Source of the DNA: Arthrobacter bussei
Lineage (GTDB): Bacteria > Actinomycetota > Actinomycetes > Actinomycetales > Micrococcaceae
Direction: 5' to 3'
Length of the DNA stretch: 64,000 nt
Assembly: GCF_009377195.2 (NCBI RefSeq)
Contig: NZ_VJXX01000002.1
Span: 372,001 to 436,000, forward strand
Below the pieces are notes generated by a model. That model did no database searches. It was not told the DNA's origin and saw only the letters and a program-made list of their open reading frames with translations. Below, one piece after another: positions 28,207 through 37,820 of this stretch (position 1 is its first letter; each line of letters opens with the position of its first letter). The translations under genes and the position numbers were made by a program.

Positions 28207-29790
28207 TTACCCATTGAGGGAGCTGACTGTCATCATTATCCCGGTTGTAAGTGCGGCTGCGCCCACCCCGAGCAACGAGTACTGCAGGTAGCGTACGCGG
28301 CGCATCCTCCCGAGCCCCGCCGTCATCGCATCGAGCGGGTCCAGTCCGAACGCGCTGCGTGCCTCGACGGGCTCGGACCCCGGTTCCCCGGAACGGCCGG
28401 AGCCGACGCGTGGGTCCGTCTCCTCGGACCCGGCCGGCGGGACCGTTGGTTCCCGGCCGGGCTTCGGCAGCACGATCGGGATGTGTGACGTACCCGGCGC
28501 CCGGAGGATCGCTCGGCTGCCACCGGGTACCTGGAGGTATTCGGGCGGCGCGACGATCGACAGGTTGTGGGCCGACGCCGGATCGTTCGGGACGGGCGTG
28601 CGCGGCTGCACCTGCTCTGCCAGTTCCCGGACCCGCCGGGCGCGCGCGTTGAGGACGGCGGCCCGCTCGGCCAGCGCCTTCTGTTGCGCCAGGACCTCGA
28701 GGTCGACCGCGGATGGATCCTTCTCGCCCTGCATGAGGACGGCATGCCGCCGCGCGTCGTCGAGGAGTGCTTCGCGGGTCGCCGGAGCGTTCTCGAACGG
28801 CGTCCCGGCCGACCCTCCGTCCGCGCCGGCTGCATCCTTCCCGGTGTCCCCGGCAGCCCCGGGCGCTCTGGATATCGCTTGCGCCATCCTGCCCGTGTCG
28901 GTCTGTCGACGTCGGTCCCTGCGGCCGCCGGGTAGCGGATCGCGCGACGATCCTGCGGTGGTCGAACCATCGCGTGGCGTCGAGGTCCCGGCGGAGGGTC
29001 GAATGACGGCGGGGTCCGCTGCGCCGTTCTCCTCGGCGCCCGGAGAGCCGGAATCAGAGGGCACCGGGTGTGCCTCGACGGCGTACGACAGGTCGACCGC
29101 GTCGGCATCTTCACCGTCGGCATCTTCACCGTCGGCGTCTTCACCGTCGGCGTCGGTCGGCACGACGCCGGAACCCGCGCCGGACGCGTGTGCGGCGTCA
29201 CTGGGCACGGTGGCGGTACTCCCACCGGCTTCATCCACATCGGCGACGTCGGTAGGCACCACGCCGGAACCCGCGCCGGAACCCGCGCCGGACGCATCAT
29301 CGGCATCGTTCAGCACGCTGTCGTTCTGTGGGTGCGCGGTGGGATCGACGGCGCGCCCCTGCGCGAGCTGCAACCTCAGCTGACGACGGGTGGGCGTCTC
29401 GAGCCTGGCGCCGTCCTCCATCCCGGCCGTCCCGCCCTCCATGAGTGCACGCCTGGCTCGCAGCGCTTCCCGGTCGCGGGCGCGGGCCTGCGAATCGCGC
29501 TCCTGGCGCCCCGCCGGAACGGCGTCCACCGGTGTACCGGCCGCTCTCCTGCTCCTGCGCAGCAGCTGCCCGGGGGCAGCTCCCCCGTCCGTCGCGGTCC
29601 CGGTCCCGGCTCCAGCTCCAGCTCCAGCTCCAGCGATGATTTGTGCTCTGCCGGCGTTCCCCTCCGAACCACCGACCGGATCGTCCCCTGACGCCGACGC
29701 GTCGCTTCCTGCCATGACCGACTCCCCTGACTCGGCACGGTCCGCTTCGTGAGACCCGGAGACCCGTGCGTCGTCCATCGTCCTGCTCAT
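28207..29790 (-). CDS. Disordered, repeat-bearing single-pass membrane protein
   Basis: 527 aa, no known family recognised. Residues 1-320 are low complexity: a Gly-Ala run (GAGAGAGAGTGTATDGG), arginine-rich patches, a SGAGSGVVPTD segment present twice, and (DADGE) repeated from a 15-bp unit at 29101-29145. A coiled-coil-like helix follows (LEVLAQQKALAERAAVLNARARRVRELAEQ), then a conserved-looking PPEYLQVPGGSRAIL block and a single membrane helix near the C-terminus (LQYSLLGVGAAALTTGIMMTVSSL). It probably faces the cytoplasm with a C-terminal anchor. ATG 29790 is used; a second ATG at 29778 is possible. It lies between nadD and rsfS. Confidence 0.7.
   Translation of the reverse strand: MSRTMDDARVSGSHEADRAESGESVMAGSDASASGDDPVGGSEGNAGRAQIIAGAGAGAGAGTGTATDGGAAPGQLLRRSRRAAGTPVDAVPAGRQERDSQARARDREALRARRALMEGGTAGMEDGARLETPTRRQLRLQLAQGRAVDPTAHPQNDSVLNDADDASGAGSGAGSGVVPTDVADVDEAGGSTATVPSDAAHASGAGSGVVPTDADGEDADGEDADGEDADAVDLSYAVEAHPVPSDSGSPGAEENGAADPAVIRPSAGTSTPRDGSTTAGSSRDPLPGGRRDRRRQTDTGRMAQAISRAPGAAGDTGKDAAGADGGSAGTPFENAPATREALLDDARRHAVLMQGEKDPSAVDLEVLAQQKALAERAAVLNARARRVRELAEQVQPRTPVPNDPASAHNLSIVAPPEYLQVPGGSRAILRAPGTSHIPIVLPKPGREPTVPPAGSEETDPRVGSGRSGEPGSEPVEARSAFGLDPLDAMTAGLGRMRRVRYLQYSLLGVGAAALTTGIMMTVSSLNG
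29101..29145. repeat. Three tandem copies of a 15-bp unit inside a gene
   Basis: GTCGGC(A/G)TCTTCACC repeated in phase with the reading frame, coding for repeated Asp-Ala-Asp-Gly-Glu on the minus strand. The unit is a whole number of codons, so copy changes would not break the gene. Confidence 0.9.
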
Positions 29791-29797
29791 TGCTGAT

Positions 29798-30511
29798 TCA
29801 CCCGGTTGGTCGTTGTGCGGAGCTGTGATCGCCCCCGTGCCTTCCCTCCGACGGGAAGACGTCTTCGTCGATCTCCGACGCCATGCCGGCCTCGAGGTCC
29901 CCGACCCTGCGGTAGAGGCGGTGCTTCGCGATGTACTGCACCACGCCGTCGGGCACGAGATACCAGACGGGCTTGTCCTCGCCGACGCGCCGACGGCAGT
30001 CCGTGCTGGAGATGGCCATCGCCGGTACCTCCAGCAGGCTGACGTCGCGTCCCCCACCGTTGAGTTCGTGCCCGGGCCGCGTCACACCGATGAAGTGGGC
30101 CAGGGACCACAGTTCCTCGGCGTTCTTCCAGGTGAGGATCTGCGACATCGCATCCGCGCCCGTGATGAAGAAGAGCTGCGCATCGGGCCGCTGGACCTTG
30201 AGGTCCCGCAGCGTGTCGATCGTGAACGTCGGTCCGGGCCGCTCGATGTCGACCCGGCTCACCGTGAAGCTGGGGTTCGACGCCGTGGCGACCACCGTCA
30301 TCAGGTACCGGTGCTCGGCGGCCGTGACGTCCTTGTCCGCCTTCTGCCACGGCTGTCCGGTGGGGACGAAGACCACCTCGTCGAGATCGAAGACCGAGGC
30401 CACCTCGCTCGCGGCCACGAGGTGCCCGTGATGGATCGGATCGAAGGTCCCACCCATGACGCCGAGGCGCCAGGGTGAGCCGTCACGGTGTCGCTGCCGG
30501 GGCCCGCCCAT
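29798..30511 (-). CDS. nadD: Nicotinate-nucleotide adenylyltransferase
   Basis: 237 aa. It joins nicotinate mononucleotide and ATP to make deamido-NAD. The nucleotidyltransferase motif [12 protein letters not shown] and the [10 protein letters not shown] (ISSTxxR-type) motif near the C-terminus are present. ATG 30511 is used because GGAGGG lies 6-7 bp upstream; the frame could extend to 30568 without support. It continues past the usual end with about 35 extra residues rich in Glu, Asp and His. It is part of the obg-proB-proA-nadD-rsfS array. Confidence 0.93.
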   Translation of the reverse strand: MGGPRQRHRDGSPWRLGVMGGTFDPIHHGHLVAASEVASVFDLDEVVFVPTGQPWQKADKDVTAAEHRYLMTVVATASNPSFTVSRVDIERPGPTFTIDTLRDLKVQRPDAQLFFITGADAMSQILTWKNAEELWSLAHFIGVTRPGHELNGGGRDVSLLEVPAMAISSTDCRRRVGEDKPVWYLVPDGVVQYIAKHRLYRRVGDLEAGMASEIDEDVFPSEGRHGGDHSSAQRPTG

Positions 30512-30548
30512 GACGTCCCTCCGGTTGCTGTCCACGGGACCGGTACGG

Positions 30549-30785
30549 CTAGTGCCGGCCCGCTTCACCGTGGTCGTGGTTGTTGGCGTGCTGCTTGTGG
30601 GGATCGATGTGCTCCTCGACGGCCTCGTGCCGGTTGCGCACGTTGGAGAAGGACACCGTGACGATCATGAGGGTCAGGAGGATGCCCATGGCGATCAGTC
30701 CGTACGCGATGGCAGGCATCGGGAGTTCGGTGTGGTGTTCCATGGCTTCGGTCGCCAGCAGTGCGCTGCCGAGGGAGTAGAGCAT
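30549..30785 (-). CDS. Small single-pass membrane protein, 78 aa
   Basis: One hydrophobic helix ([21 protein letters not shown]) is followed by a basic junction and a long His-rich tail ([26 protein letters not shown]). The tail could bind metal. It lies between proA and nadD, where Arthrobacter-like genomes commonly carry such a short gene. No enzymatic role can be given. Confidence 0.75.
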   Translation of the reverse strand: MLYSLGSALLATEAMEHHTELPMPAIAYGLIAMGILLTLMIVTVSFSNVRNRHEAVEEHIDPHKQHANNHDHGEAGRH

Positions 30786-30892
30786 CGTGTGTCCTCTGTC
30801 GGGTCATGAACTGCCGGACCATCCGGTCCGGCGCGGGCATTACGTCCCATGGTACGCGCTCGGCCCTCGGGGCCTCCCCTCGGCCACGGCCT

Positions 30893-32263
30893 TCAGCGCC
30901 GGATCTGGCCCTCGCCCTGGACGATCCACTTGGTCGTCGTGAGCTCGCTGAGGCCCATGGGCCCGCGCGCGTGCATCTTCTGCGTGGAGATCCCGACCTC
31001 CGCACCCAGTCCCAGTTCCCCGCCGTCGACGAAACGGGTCGAGGCGTTCACCAGGACGGCTGCGGAGTCGACACCGGCGACGAACTCCTCGGATGCCGAG
31101 AGGTCGTTGGTGATGATGGCCTCACTGTGCCCCGTGCTCCACCGTCGGATGTGCGTGAGGGCCTCGTCGACGGAGTCGACGGTCCGCACCGCGAGGTCCA
31201 GTTGCATGTACTCACGGCCCCAGTCGTCCTCGGTCGCCGCGGGAGCGTCGGTCCCCTCGGGCAGCAGCGCCCGGGCCCGATCGTCCACGTGCAGGGTGAC
31301 ACCGGCACGGACGAGCGCGGCGAGCACGCCCGGTGCCGCCGCCGACCGGCTGTGCACGAGGAGCGTCTCGACGGTGTTGCACACACTGGGCCGCTGGGTC
31401 TTGGCGTTGAGCAGCAGGTCGACGGCCATCTCCTCGTCCGCGGACGCGTCGAGCAGGATGTGGACGTTGCCCTCACCGGTCTCGATGACCGGCACGCGCG
31501 CCGTCGTCACGACGGACTGGATGAGGTCGCGGCCACCGCGCGGGATGAGGACGTCGATCCGGCCGCGCGCCGCCATGAGGACCTGGGCCCCGGCCCTGCC
31601 GTACTCGTCGATGGTGAGGACGGTGTCATCGGGCAGCCCGTGGTCCTCGAGAGTGTCGCGGATGATGCCGATCAACGCGGCGTTGGTCGCCTGGGCCGCG
31701 CTCCCACCGCGGAGGACGACGGCGTTGCCGCTCTTCAGCGCCAGCCCGGCGATGTCGACCGTGACGTTGGGACGCGCCTCGTAGATCGCCGCGACGACTC
31801 CGAGGGGTACCCGGACCTGCCGCATCCGCAGTCCATTGGGCAGAGTTTCCGCACGCACCGCGGTGCCGACGGGGTCGGGGAGGGCGGCCAGCTGCGCGAG
31901 GGCGGCGCACAGCCCGTCGATCCGCGCCGGATCCAGGGTCAGGCGGTCGAGGAGATAGTCGGAGGTCCCGGCCGCACGGCCGCGTTCGACGTCGGCCCTG
32001 TTCGCTGCGAGGACGACGTCGCGGCGCGCCACGATCGCCTCGGCGATGGCCAGCAGTGCACGGTCCTTGCGAGCCCTGGTGGCGCGGCCCAGGACGCGCG
32101 AGGCGGCGCGGGCCCGGTCGGTGATGGAGTGGACGGCCTCGGTCAGCTCGTCCGGCGACAGCGACGGTACAGACGACGCGGCCGACGCGGCCGGGTGGGT
32201 CGACGGCGATCGCTCGGCGTCGTCGTCGTTCTGCGTGGTGCGGGCGTCCTGGAGCTCGGTCAT
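30893..32263 (-). CDS. proA: Gamma-glutamyl phosphate reductase
   Basis: 456 aa. Second enzyme of proline synthesis; it reduces gamma-glutamyl phosphate to glutamate semialdehyde with NADPH. The aldehyde-dehydrogenase fold is visible: GVVAAIYEARPNVTVD, SGNAVVLRGGSAA, LIPRGGRDLIQSVV and QRPSVCNTVETLL with the catalytic cysteine. The first 35 residues are a variable, proline-serine-rich extension. It follows proB on the minus strand, as is usual. Confidence 0.95.
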   Translation of the reverse strand: MTELQDARTTQNDDDAERSPSTHPAASAASSVPSLSPDELTEAVHSITDRARAASRVLGRATRARKDRALLAIAEAIVARRDVVLAANRADVERGRAAGTSDYLLDRLTLDPARIDGLCAALAQLAALPDPVGTAVRAETLPNGLRMRQVRVPLGVVAAIYEARPNVTVDIAGLALKSGNAVVLRGGSAAQATNAALIGIIRDTLEDHGLPDDTVLTIDEYGRAGAQVLMAARGRIDVLIPRGGRDLIQSVVTTARVPVIETGEGNVHILLDASADEEMAVDLLLNAKTQRPSVCNTVETLLVHSRSAAAPGVLAALVRAGVTLHVDDRARALLPEGTDAPAATEDDWGREYMQLDLAVRTVDSVDEALTHIRRWSTGHSEAIITNDLSASEEFVAGVDSAAVLVNASTRFVDGGELGLGAEVGISTQKMHARGPMGLSELTTTKWIVQGEGQIRR

Positions 32264-32370
32264 GCGGACAGTCTAGCGAGCTACTCCGTCCGGGCCCGAG
32301 GGCACCCGGTTCGTGACGCGGTCGTCGGCGGAGGGGATGACTGCAGCGCCCTCGCCCCGCCACGGCCCGC

Positions 32371-33534
32371 TCAGGATGCCGCCGGGCCCTGCCGGAGGAC
32401 CACGAGGTCGTTGACGTGGACGACCGAGCGTTCGTACTCCACGCCGAGCTCCTCGGCGAGGTCGTGGGTGGACCGGCCGAGCATGCGTGGCAGCTCCGAC
32501 GAGCTGTAGTTGACGAGGCCGCGGGCCACGACGGTCCCGTCCCCTGCGACCAGCTGCACGGGATCACCGGCCTCGAAGGCGCCCGAGACGTCGACCACCC
32601 CGGCCGGGAGCAGGGACCGGCGCCGCTCGCCGACAGCGCGGACAGCACCGTCGTCGAGGACGAGTGTTCCGACCACCCGCGCCAGGTGCGCGAGCCAGAG
32701 GAGCCGTATCGGTTGGCGCTTGCCGGTGGCCGTGAACCAGGTGCCGACGTCGTCCCCCCGCAGGGCGGCTGCGGCGTTCGCCGTGGATGTGACGAGCGCA
32801 GGGATGCCGGAGGATGCGGCGATCGTGGCGGCCTCGACCTTCGTGACCATGCCGCCCGTCCCGACGCCGGCCTTGCCGGTCCTGCCGATGGTGACCCCCT
32901 CGAGGTCCAGCGGTGAGGCGACGAGGGGGATGCGCCGGGCCCCCGCGCTGGGCGGGCCGTCGTAGAGGGCGTCGACATCGGACAGGAGCACGAGTGCCTC
33001 CGCCTTGACGAGGTGCGCCACGAGCGCGGCCAGGCGGTCGTTGTCGCCGAACCGGATCTCGTGACTGGCGACGGTGTCGTTCTCGTTGACGATCGGCACT
33101 ACGCCGAAATTGAGGAGGCGCTCCATGGCCCGGTGGGCGTTCGCGTAGTGGGAGCGCCGGATCAGGTCGTCAGCGGTGAGCAGGATCTGGCTCACGGTGA
33201 TCCCGTGCGTGCCGAAGGCCTGCGAGTACCGGGCCATGAGCAGACCCTGCCCCACGCTGGCAGCGGCCTGCTGGGTGGAGAGCTGGGCCGGGCGTCGCGC
33301 CAGACCCAGCGGGGCGAGGCCCGCCGCGATGGCACCGGAGGACACGAGGATCACCTCGGTCCCCCGTGCCCTGCGCTCGGCCAGGACGTCGGCGAGGCCT
33401 ACCAGGGCCTCGCCGGAGATCCCGCCCGTCACCGATGTGAGGGAGGACGAGCCCACCTTGACGACGATGCGTCGCGCCGACGCGAGCCCTGCCCGGTCGG
33501 CGGCAGGCTGCGGGCCGTACTGGTCCTGCGCCAC
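32371..33534 (-). CDS. proB: Glutamate 5-kinase
   Basis: 387 aa, the long form with a C-terminal PUA domain (after residue 290). First enzyme of proline synthesis; it phosphorylates the glutamate side chain. Motifs: RIVVKVGSSSLT, VSSGAIAAG, VPIVNENDTVA, ILLTADDL and the feedback-site region FGDNDRLAALVA. GTG 33534 is 4 bp after the obg stop. A 107-bp spacer separates it from proA. Confidence 0.96.
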   Translation of the reverse strand: MAQDQYGPQPAADRAGLASARRIVVKVGSSSLTSVTGGISGEALVGLADVLAERRARGTEVILVSSGAIAAGLAPLGLARRPAQLSTQQAAASVGQGLLMARYSQAFGTHGITVSQILLTADDLIRRSHYANAHRAMERLLNFGVVPIVNENDTVASHEIRFGDNDRLAALVAHLVKAEALVLLSDVDALYDGPPSAGARRIPLVASPLDLEGVTIGRTGKAGVGTGGMVTKVEAATIAASSGIPALVTSTANAAAALRGDDVGTWFTATGKRQPIRLLWLAHLARVVGTLVLDDGAVRAVGERRRSLLPAGVVDVSGAFEAGDPVQLVAGDGTVVARGLVNYSSSELPRMLGRSTHDLAEELGVEYERSVVHVNDLVVLRQGPAAS

Positions 33535-33538
33535 GGTC

Positions 33539-35122
33539 CTAGCTCTGGGACTCGGCGTCGGCCTCCTGCTGGGCAGGGGCGGGCTGCTTGCGGTTCTGGA
33601 CCGACTCGGTCCAGATGCCGGCCTTGCGGTCGGCCTCGAGCTCGGCGCGCGCCGCCGCCTTGGCGTCCTTGCGCTCCTGGTACTCCTCGCGCTTCTGCTC
33701 GCGCGTCGGCCGGATGTACTCCGCCAGTCGGAGATCGCTGCCGCGGGGACCCGCCAGCAGTTCGGCGCCGCCCATCATGGTCGGCTCCCAGTCGAAGACG
33801 ACGCCGTCGCCCTCGCCGATGACCACCGTGTCACCGGGCTTCGCACCCGACTTGAACAGCTGCTCCTCCACGCCGAGCTTGGCGAGGCGGTCGGCGAGGA
33901 AGCCCACGGCCTCGTCGTTGGTGAAATCGGTCTGCTTGACCCAGCGCTCGGGCTTCTCGCCCAGCACGCGGAACAGCGGCAGCGCGTCCTTCTCCTCGTT
34001 GCGGATGCGGAAGGAGGCGGCGTTGACACCGCGGGGCCGCAGCACGGGGGGTGCCACCACGGGCGGGGCCGTGGCGACGGCCTTGCGGGCCGCCTCGACG
34101 ATCTCCGCCATGGCGAAGCCCAGCTGGCGCAGGCCCTCGTGGCTGGATGCGGAGACCTCGAACACGCGGTAGCCACGGGACTCGAGTTCGGGCCGGACGA
34201 AACCGGCCATGTCCTTGCCGTCGGGGACGTCCACCTTGTTGAGCGCGATCAGGCGGGGCCGCTCGTTGAGGGGAACGACATCGCCGGCGGGGCCCGCGAA
34301 GCTCATGTCCACGGCATACTTCTCGAGCTCGCGCTCGATGATGGCGAGGTCGTTGAGGGGGTCGCGGTCCGTCTCCAGCGCGGCGCAGTCGAGGACGTGC
34401 ACGAGGGCCGCGCAGCGCTCGACGTGGCGCAGGAAGTGGTGTCCCAGCCCCTTGCCCTCGCTCGCACCCTCGATGAGTCCGGGGACGTCCGCGATCGTGA
34501 AGCGCGTGGAGCCTGCCTCGACGACGCCGAGGTTCGGGACGAGCGTCGTGAACGGGTAGTCCGCGATCTTGGGCCGGGCGGCCGACATCGCGGCGATCAG
34601 GCTGGACTTGCCCGCGGACGGGAATCCGACGAGGGCGATGTCCGCGATCGACTTCAGCTCCAGCACGACGTCGCGCTCGTCGCCCGGGATACCGAGGAGG
34701 GCGAAGCCGGGCGCCTTACGCTTCTGCGAGGAGAGCGCGGCGTTGCCGAGCCCGCCCTGGCCGCCGGCCGCGGCGACGAACTCGGTGCCCTCGCCCACGA
34801 GGTCGGCGAGGACCTCACCGTCCTTCGTCTTGACGACCGTGCCGTCGGGGACGGAGAGGACCAGGGTCTCGCCGCTCTTGCCGCCGCGCCAGTCACCCAT
34901 GCCGTTGCCGCCGTTGGTGGCGTGGCGGTGGGGGGCGTGGTGGTAGTCGAGGAGGGTTGTCGTCTGGTGGTCCACACGAAGGATGACGTTCCCGCCGTCG
35001 CCGCCATTGCCGCCGTCGGGTCCGCCCAGGGGCTTGAACTTCTCGCGGTGGACGGACACGCAGCCGTGGCCACCGGTGCCACCGGATACGTGCAGGACGA
35101 CGCGGTCTACGAAGCTCGCCAC
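33539..35122 (-). CDS. obg: Obg/CgtA GTPase
   Basis: 527 aa. Essential GTPase that binds the 50S ribosomal subunit and links ribosome assembly to stress and growth. The N-terminal glycine-rich Obg fold ([25 protein letters not shown]) is followed by the G domain ([23 protein letters not shown]) and a C-terminal OCT domain. A final tail is rich in Ala, Lys and Glu. GTG 35122 has AAGGAG. It lies downstream of rpmA, with a terminator hairpin between the two. Confidence 0.97.
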   Translation of the reverse strand: MASFVDRVVLHVSGGTGGHGCVSVHREKFKPLGGPDGGNGGDGGNVILRVDHQTTTLLDYHHAPHRHATNGGNGMGDWRGGKSGETLVLSVPDGTVVKTKDGEVLADLVGEGTEFVAAAGGQGGLGNAALSSQKRKAPGFALLGIPGDERDVVLELKSIADIALVGFPSAGKSSLIAAMSAARPKIADYPFTTLVPNLGVVEAGSTRFTIADVPGLIEGASEGKGLGHHFLRHVERCAALVHVLDCAALETDRDPLNDLAIIERELEKYAVDMSFAGPAGDVVPLNERPRLIALNKVDVPDGKDMAGFVRPELESRGYRVFEVSASSHEGLRQLGFAMAEIVEAARKAVATAPPVVAPPVLRPRGVNAASFRIRNEEKDALPLFRVLGEKPERWVKQTDFTNDEAVGFLADRLAKLGVEEQLFKSGAKPGDTVVIGEGDGVVFDWEPTMMGGAELLAGPRGSDLRLAEYIRPTREQKREEYQERKDAKAAARAELEADRKAGIWTESVQNRKQPAPAQQEADAESQS

Positions 35123-35170
35123 GTGGGTCTCCTTCTACAAGTACTTCACTGTGCCGAGTCTAGTCGGCTT

Positions 35171-35206
35171 AAAAGAAGGTGGGGCGAGCCGAAGCGGCTC
35201 ACCCCA
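35171..35206 (-). terminator. Intrinsic terminator between rpmA and obg
   Basis: Minus-strand hairpin GTGGGGTGAGCC-GCTTC-GGCTCGCCCCAC followed by CTTCTTTT, 43 bp after the rpmA stop. It would end most ribosomal-protein transcripts before obg. Confidence 0.85.
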
Positions 35207-35248
35207 CCCGAATGCTGGTGCACGATACGTGCACGTCCGCGGCGCAGA

Positions 35249-35509
35249 TTACTCTGCTGCGGCTCCTACGATGTTGACGACCTTGCGTCCGCGACGGGTA
35301 CCGAACTCGACGGCACCTGCCTCGAGTGCGAACAGGGTGTCGTCGCCGCCGCGGCCGACGTTGGCACCGGGGTGGAAGTGGGTGCCGCGCTGGCGGACGA
35401 TGATCTCGCCGGCCTTGACGACCTGGCCACCGAAGCGCTTGACGCCGAGGTACTGTGCGTTCGAGTCGCGGCCGTTACGAGTGGAGCTTGCGCCCTTCTT
35501 ATGTGCCAT
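35249..35509 (-). CDS. rpmA: Ribosomal protein bL27
   Basis: 86 aa. Large-subunit protein near the peptidyl-transferase centre. The N-terminal [16 protein letters not shown] reaches the tRNA site; there is no Firmicute-like cleaved leader. The rest follows the family closely: [42 protein letters not shown]. It follows rplU by 55 bp in the usual pair. Confidence 0.98.
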   Translation of the reverse strand: MAHKKGASSTRNGRDSNAQYLGVKRFGGQVVKAGEIIVRQRGTHFHPGANVGRGGDDTLFALEAGAVEFGTRRGRKVVNIVGAAAE

Positions 35510-35564
35510 GGTGTATGCCTGCCTTCGCTGAAGTGTCTAGGTGACCGATCGGTAGTCCGAAGGA

Positions 35565-35873
35565 CTACGCGATACCTGTGATTTTGACGCGGGTCAGTTC
35601 CGAACGGTGACCCTGGCGCTTCTTGTAGCCGGTCTTGTTCTTGAACTTCTGGATGACGATCTTCGGTCCACGAAGATTCTCGACGATCTCGGCAGTGACG
35701 GAGACCTTCGCGAGGTCCTCCGCTGCAGAGGTGATCTTGGCGCCGTCGACCAGAAGGAGGGCGGGAAGCTTGAACGTGCTTCCGGCCTGACCGGTGACGC
35801 GGTCAAGGGTAACGAGGTCTCCTACAGAAACCTTTTCTTGGCGGCCGCCTGCGCGGACAATCGCGTACACCAC
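35565..35873 (-). CDS. rplU: Ribosomal protein bL21
   Basis: 102 aa from GTG 35873 ([19 protein letters not shown]). The frame also runs up to a TTG at 35897, but the family begins at the GTG. It ends [19 protein letters not shown], typical of bL21, which binds 23S rRNA. It is first of the pair rplU-rpmA, with a probable promoter about 180 bp upstream. Confidence 0.96.
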   Translation of the reverse strand: MVYAIVRAGGRQEKVSVGDLVTLDRVTGQAGSTFKLPALLLVDGAKITSAAEDLAKVSVTAEIVENLRGPKIVIQKFKNKTGYKKRQGHRSELTRVKITGIA

Positions 35874-36054
35874 TTGGGAACTCACTTCTCTCGACAATCT
35901 GACTTCTGATGAAAAAACTCGGGTGCGCCTCGGCCGCGAACTGGTTCGCCGTGCCGGGCCCGCTCTGTGCGTCTTCGACGCTGCTGCCCTGGGGCTGCCG
36001 GAGCCTGACCGGATTCCTGCGGGGCCTCGCCCCTCCAGGTTCCGTCGGACACGC

Positions 36055-36083
36055 CGTTAACAGGCGGATGCACCGAGGGTCAA
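36055..36083 (-). promoter_or_regulatory. Probable promoter of rplU-rpmA
   Basis: Minus-strand TTGACC (36078-36083), 17-bp spacer, TTAACG (36055-36060). It lies just before the end of the thiD-tenA gene and leaves an untranslated leader of about 175 bases before rplU, long enough for L21-type autogenous control, although no known element was recognised. Confidence 0.55.
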
Positions 36084-36085
36084 GA

Positions 36086-37666
36086 TTACGGCAGGACGAC
36101 GCCTTCCCGCAAATCAGCGTGCTCGGACGGCGCGGCGTCCGCGGATGGTCCGCGGTGCGCGTCGAAGAAGTCGCGCTCGTAGGTGGCGGACCAGCGGAAT
36201 GCCAGGAGCATCGCGTCCCGCTCGTCCGGCGAGGCGGCGCGGTGCGCGCGGTCGGCGATCAGCTTGGCCTCGGCGGTGGCCTCGGCGAAGACGGGGTCGG
36301 CGTACGTCGCGATCCAGGCGCCGTACGGGTGGGCCGCCTCCGCTGCGCCGCCGTCCTGCCGCACCTGGTCCCGGACGTAGTCCCCCACCGCGGCATAGAG
36401 CCAGAAACAGGGCAGCACCGAGGCCACGAGCTCGGCGTAGGAGCCACGGGCCGTCGTCGCCACGAGATGGTCGCAATACGCACGTGTGACGGGGCCGGGC
36501 AGGTCCGTGCCGCGCGGTCCGGGCTCCGTCCCGAGCCACGACCGGTGCAGCTCCGCCTCCGTCTCGAGGCACGAGGTGGCGCACTGGAGCCAGAACAGCT
36601 GCTCGGTCTCGGTCGGTGCCAGTGCGGCGGTGCGGGCCAGCACGCCGGCGTACTCGCGGAGATAGAGGGCGTCCTCCCGCAGGTACCCCGCGAAGTCCGC
36701 CGCGGGCAGGCTGCCGTCGGTCAGCCCGACGACGAACGGGAGCTGCAGGATCTCGTGCCGGAGGCCGGCGGTGTCCCGCCAGGCGAGGTCGGTGAACGGC
36801 TGCCGGTGGCGCGGATCCGGAAGCGCATGGAAATGGTGCACGGGGCCGGCGCCCCGACCCACCCGCAGGGATGCCGAGGCGCCGAGGGCGGCTTCGAGCC
36901 ATCCCTTCGCCTCACGGACGGCGGCGGACCAGTCCCCGGTCACCGCGTAGCGCGTGGCGATGGCGGACGAGAGCGAGCAGCCGGTCCCGTGCGTGTTGTC
37001 CGTCCCCACACGGCGTCCGTCGAACACGAGGGCTTCACCGGGGTGTCCGGCTCCCCCGCCCGGCAGGATCAGGGCATCGGGGCAGCGCGGCCCCGGCAGG
37101 TGCCCGCCCTTGACGAGGACGGCCGTCCCCACGCGTCCGGCGAGTTCCCGGCCCTGCCGCAGCGCCTCCTGCCAGGATCCGGCCGGCGCCGCTCCGATCA
37201 GGACGCCGAGCTCCGGGATGTTCGGGGTGACGAGGGACGCGCGTGCAGCGAGCCGGAGAACGGCCCGTACGGCGTCGTCGTCGAGCAGTCGCGCGCCGCT
37301 CGTCGCCACCATGACGGGATCCAGGACGACGACGGCGGGCCGGACGTCGTCGAGCCATCCGGCGACGCAGTCCGCGACCTCTTCGCTCCCCAGCATCCCG
37401 ATCTTCACGGCATCGAGGAGGATGTCGTCGGACACCGCGTCGAGCTGCCGGCGCAGGAACTCCACGGGCGGGGTGTGGACACCTGTGACACCCATGGTGT
37501 TCTGGGCGGTCAGCGCCGTCACCACCGCGAGGGCGTACCCGCCGTTGGCACTGATGCTCTTGACGTCCGCCTGGATCCCGGCTCCTCCGCTCGGGTCGGA
37601 TCCGGCGATGCTCAGGACGTTCGGGAGCGCGCGACCCCGGCTCGTCGCTGCTCGGTGAGGTTCCAT
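36086..37666 (-). CDS. thiD: ThiD-TenA fusion: HMP/HMP-P kinase and thiaminase II
   Basis: 526-aa bifunctional enzyme for thiamine synthesis and salvage. The N-terminal half (about 10-270) is ThiD: NVLSIAGSDPSGGAGIQADVKS, TPPVEFLRRQLDAV, VLDPVMVATSG and TDNTHGTGCSLSSAIA; it phosphorylates hydroxymethylpyrimidine twice. The C-terminal half is TenA (thiaminase II): LREDALYLREYA, CATSCLETEAELH and VLPCFWLYAAVGDYV with the catalytic cysteine; it salvages pyrimidine from broken thiamine. It is under a TPP riboswitch. ATG 37666 is preferred: GGAGGG lies 9 bp upstream, whereas it touches the ATG at 37675. Confidence 0.95.
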   Translation of the reverse strand: MEPHRAATSRGRALPNVLSIAGSDPSGGAGIQADVKSISANGGYALAVVTALTAQNTMGVTGVHTPPVEFLRRQLDAVSDDILLDAVKIGMLGSEEVADCVAGWLDDVRPAVVVLDPVMVATSGARLLDDDAVRAVLRLAARASLVTPNIPELGVLIGAAPAGSWQEALRQGRELAGRVGTAVLVKGGHLPGPRCPDALILPGGGAGHPGEALVFDGRRVGTDNTHGTGCSLSSAIATRYAVTGDWSAAVREAKGWLEAALGASASLRVGRGAGPVHHFHALPDPRHRQPFTDLAWRDTAGLRHEILQLPFVVGLTDGSLPAADFAGYLREDALYLREYAGVLARTAALAPTETEQLFWLQCATSCLETEAELHRSWLGTEPGPRGTDLPGPVTRAYCDHLVATTARGSYAELVASVLPCFWLYAAVGDYVRDQVRQDGGAAEAAHPYGAWIATYADPVFAEATAEAKLIADRAHRAASPDERDAMLLAFRWSATYERDFFDAHRGPSADAAPSEHADLREGVVLP

Positions 37667-37675
37667 GGCTGACAT

Positions 37676-37770
37676 CCCTCCGCTAGGCCCCGGACGCCGT
37701 GCGTCCGCTAGATCAGGTTCGACGGGTGTGATCTCAGCCCTGCATCCGGCAGGGCACCCCGTGTCACCGG
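37676..37770 (-). promoter_or_regulatory. TPP riboswitch (THI element)
   Basis: Minus strand carries the conserved aptamer blocks GGGGTGCCC, GGCTGAGATCACACCC, CGAACCTGATC and a 3' GCGGAGGGA. These match the TPP aptamer. The 3' strand includes the ribosome site (GGAGGG) of the following ThiD-TenA gene, so binding of TPP should block translation directly. Confidence 0.95.
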
Positions 37771-37820
37771 TCAGCCTAGCGCAGCTCCGGTGACCGGCGT
37801 CCCTGGCCGGCGTAGGGGCC

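Noticed and set aside
29101-29145. Possible CRISPR-like or minisatellite array
   Set aside because: The 15-bp units are in phase with a coding frame, have no spacers, and simply encode a repeated acidic peptide.
30761-35581. Long plus-strand frames (582 and 801 codons) opposite proA, proB and obg
   Set aside because: GC-driven shadows; the minus-strand genes are well-known families in their expected order.
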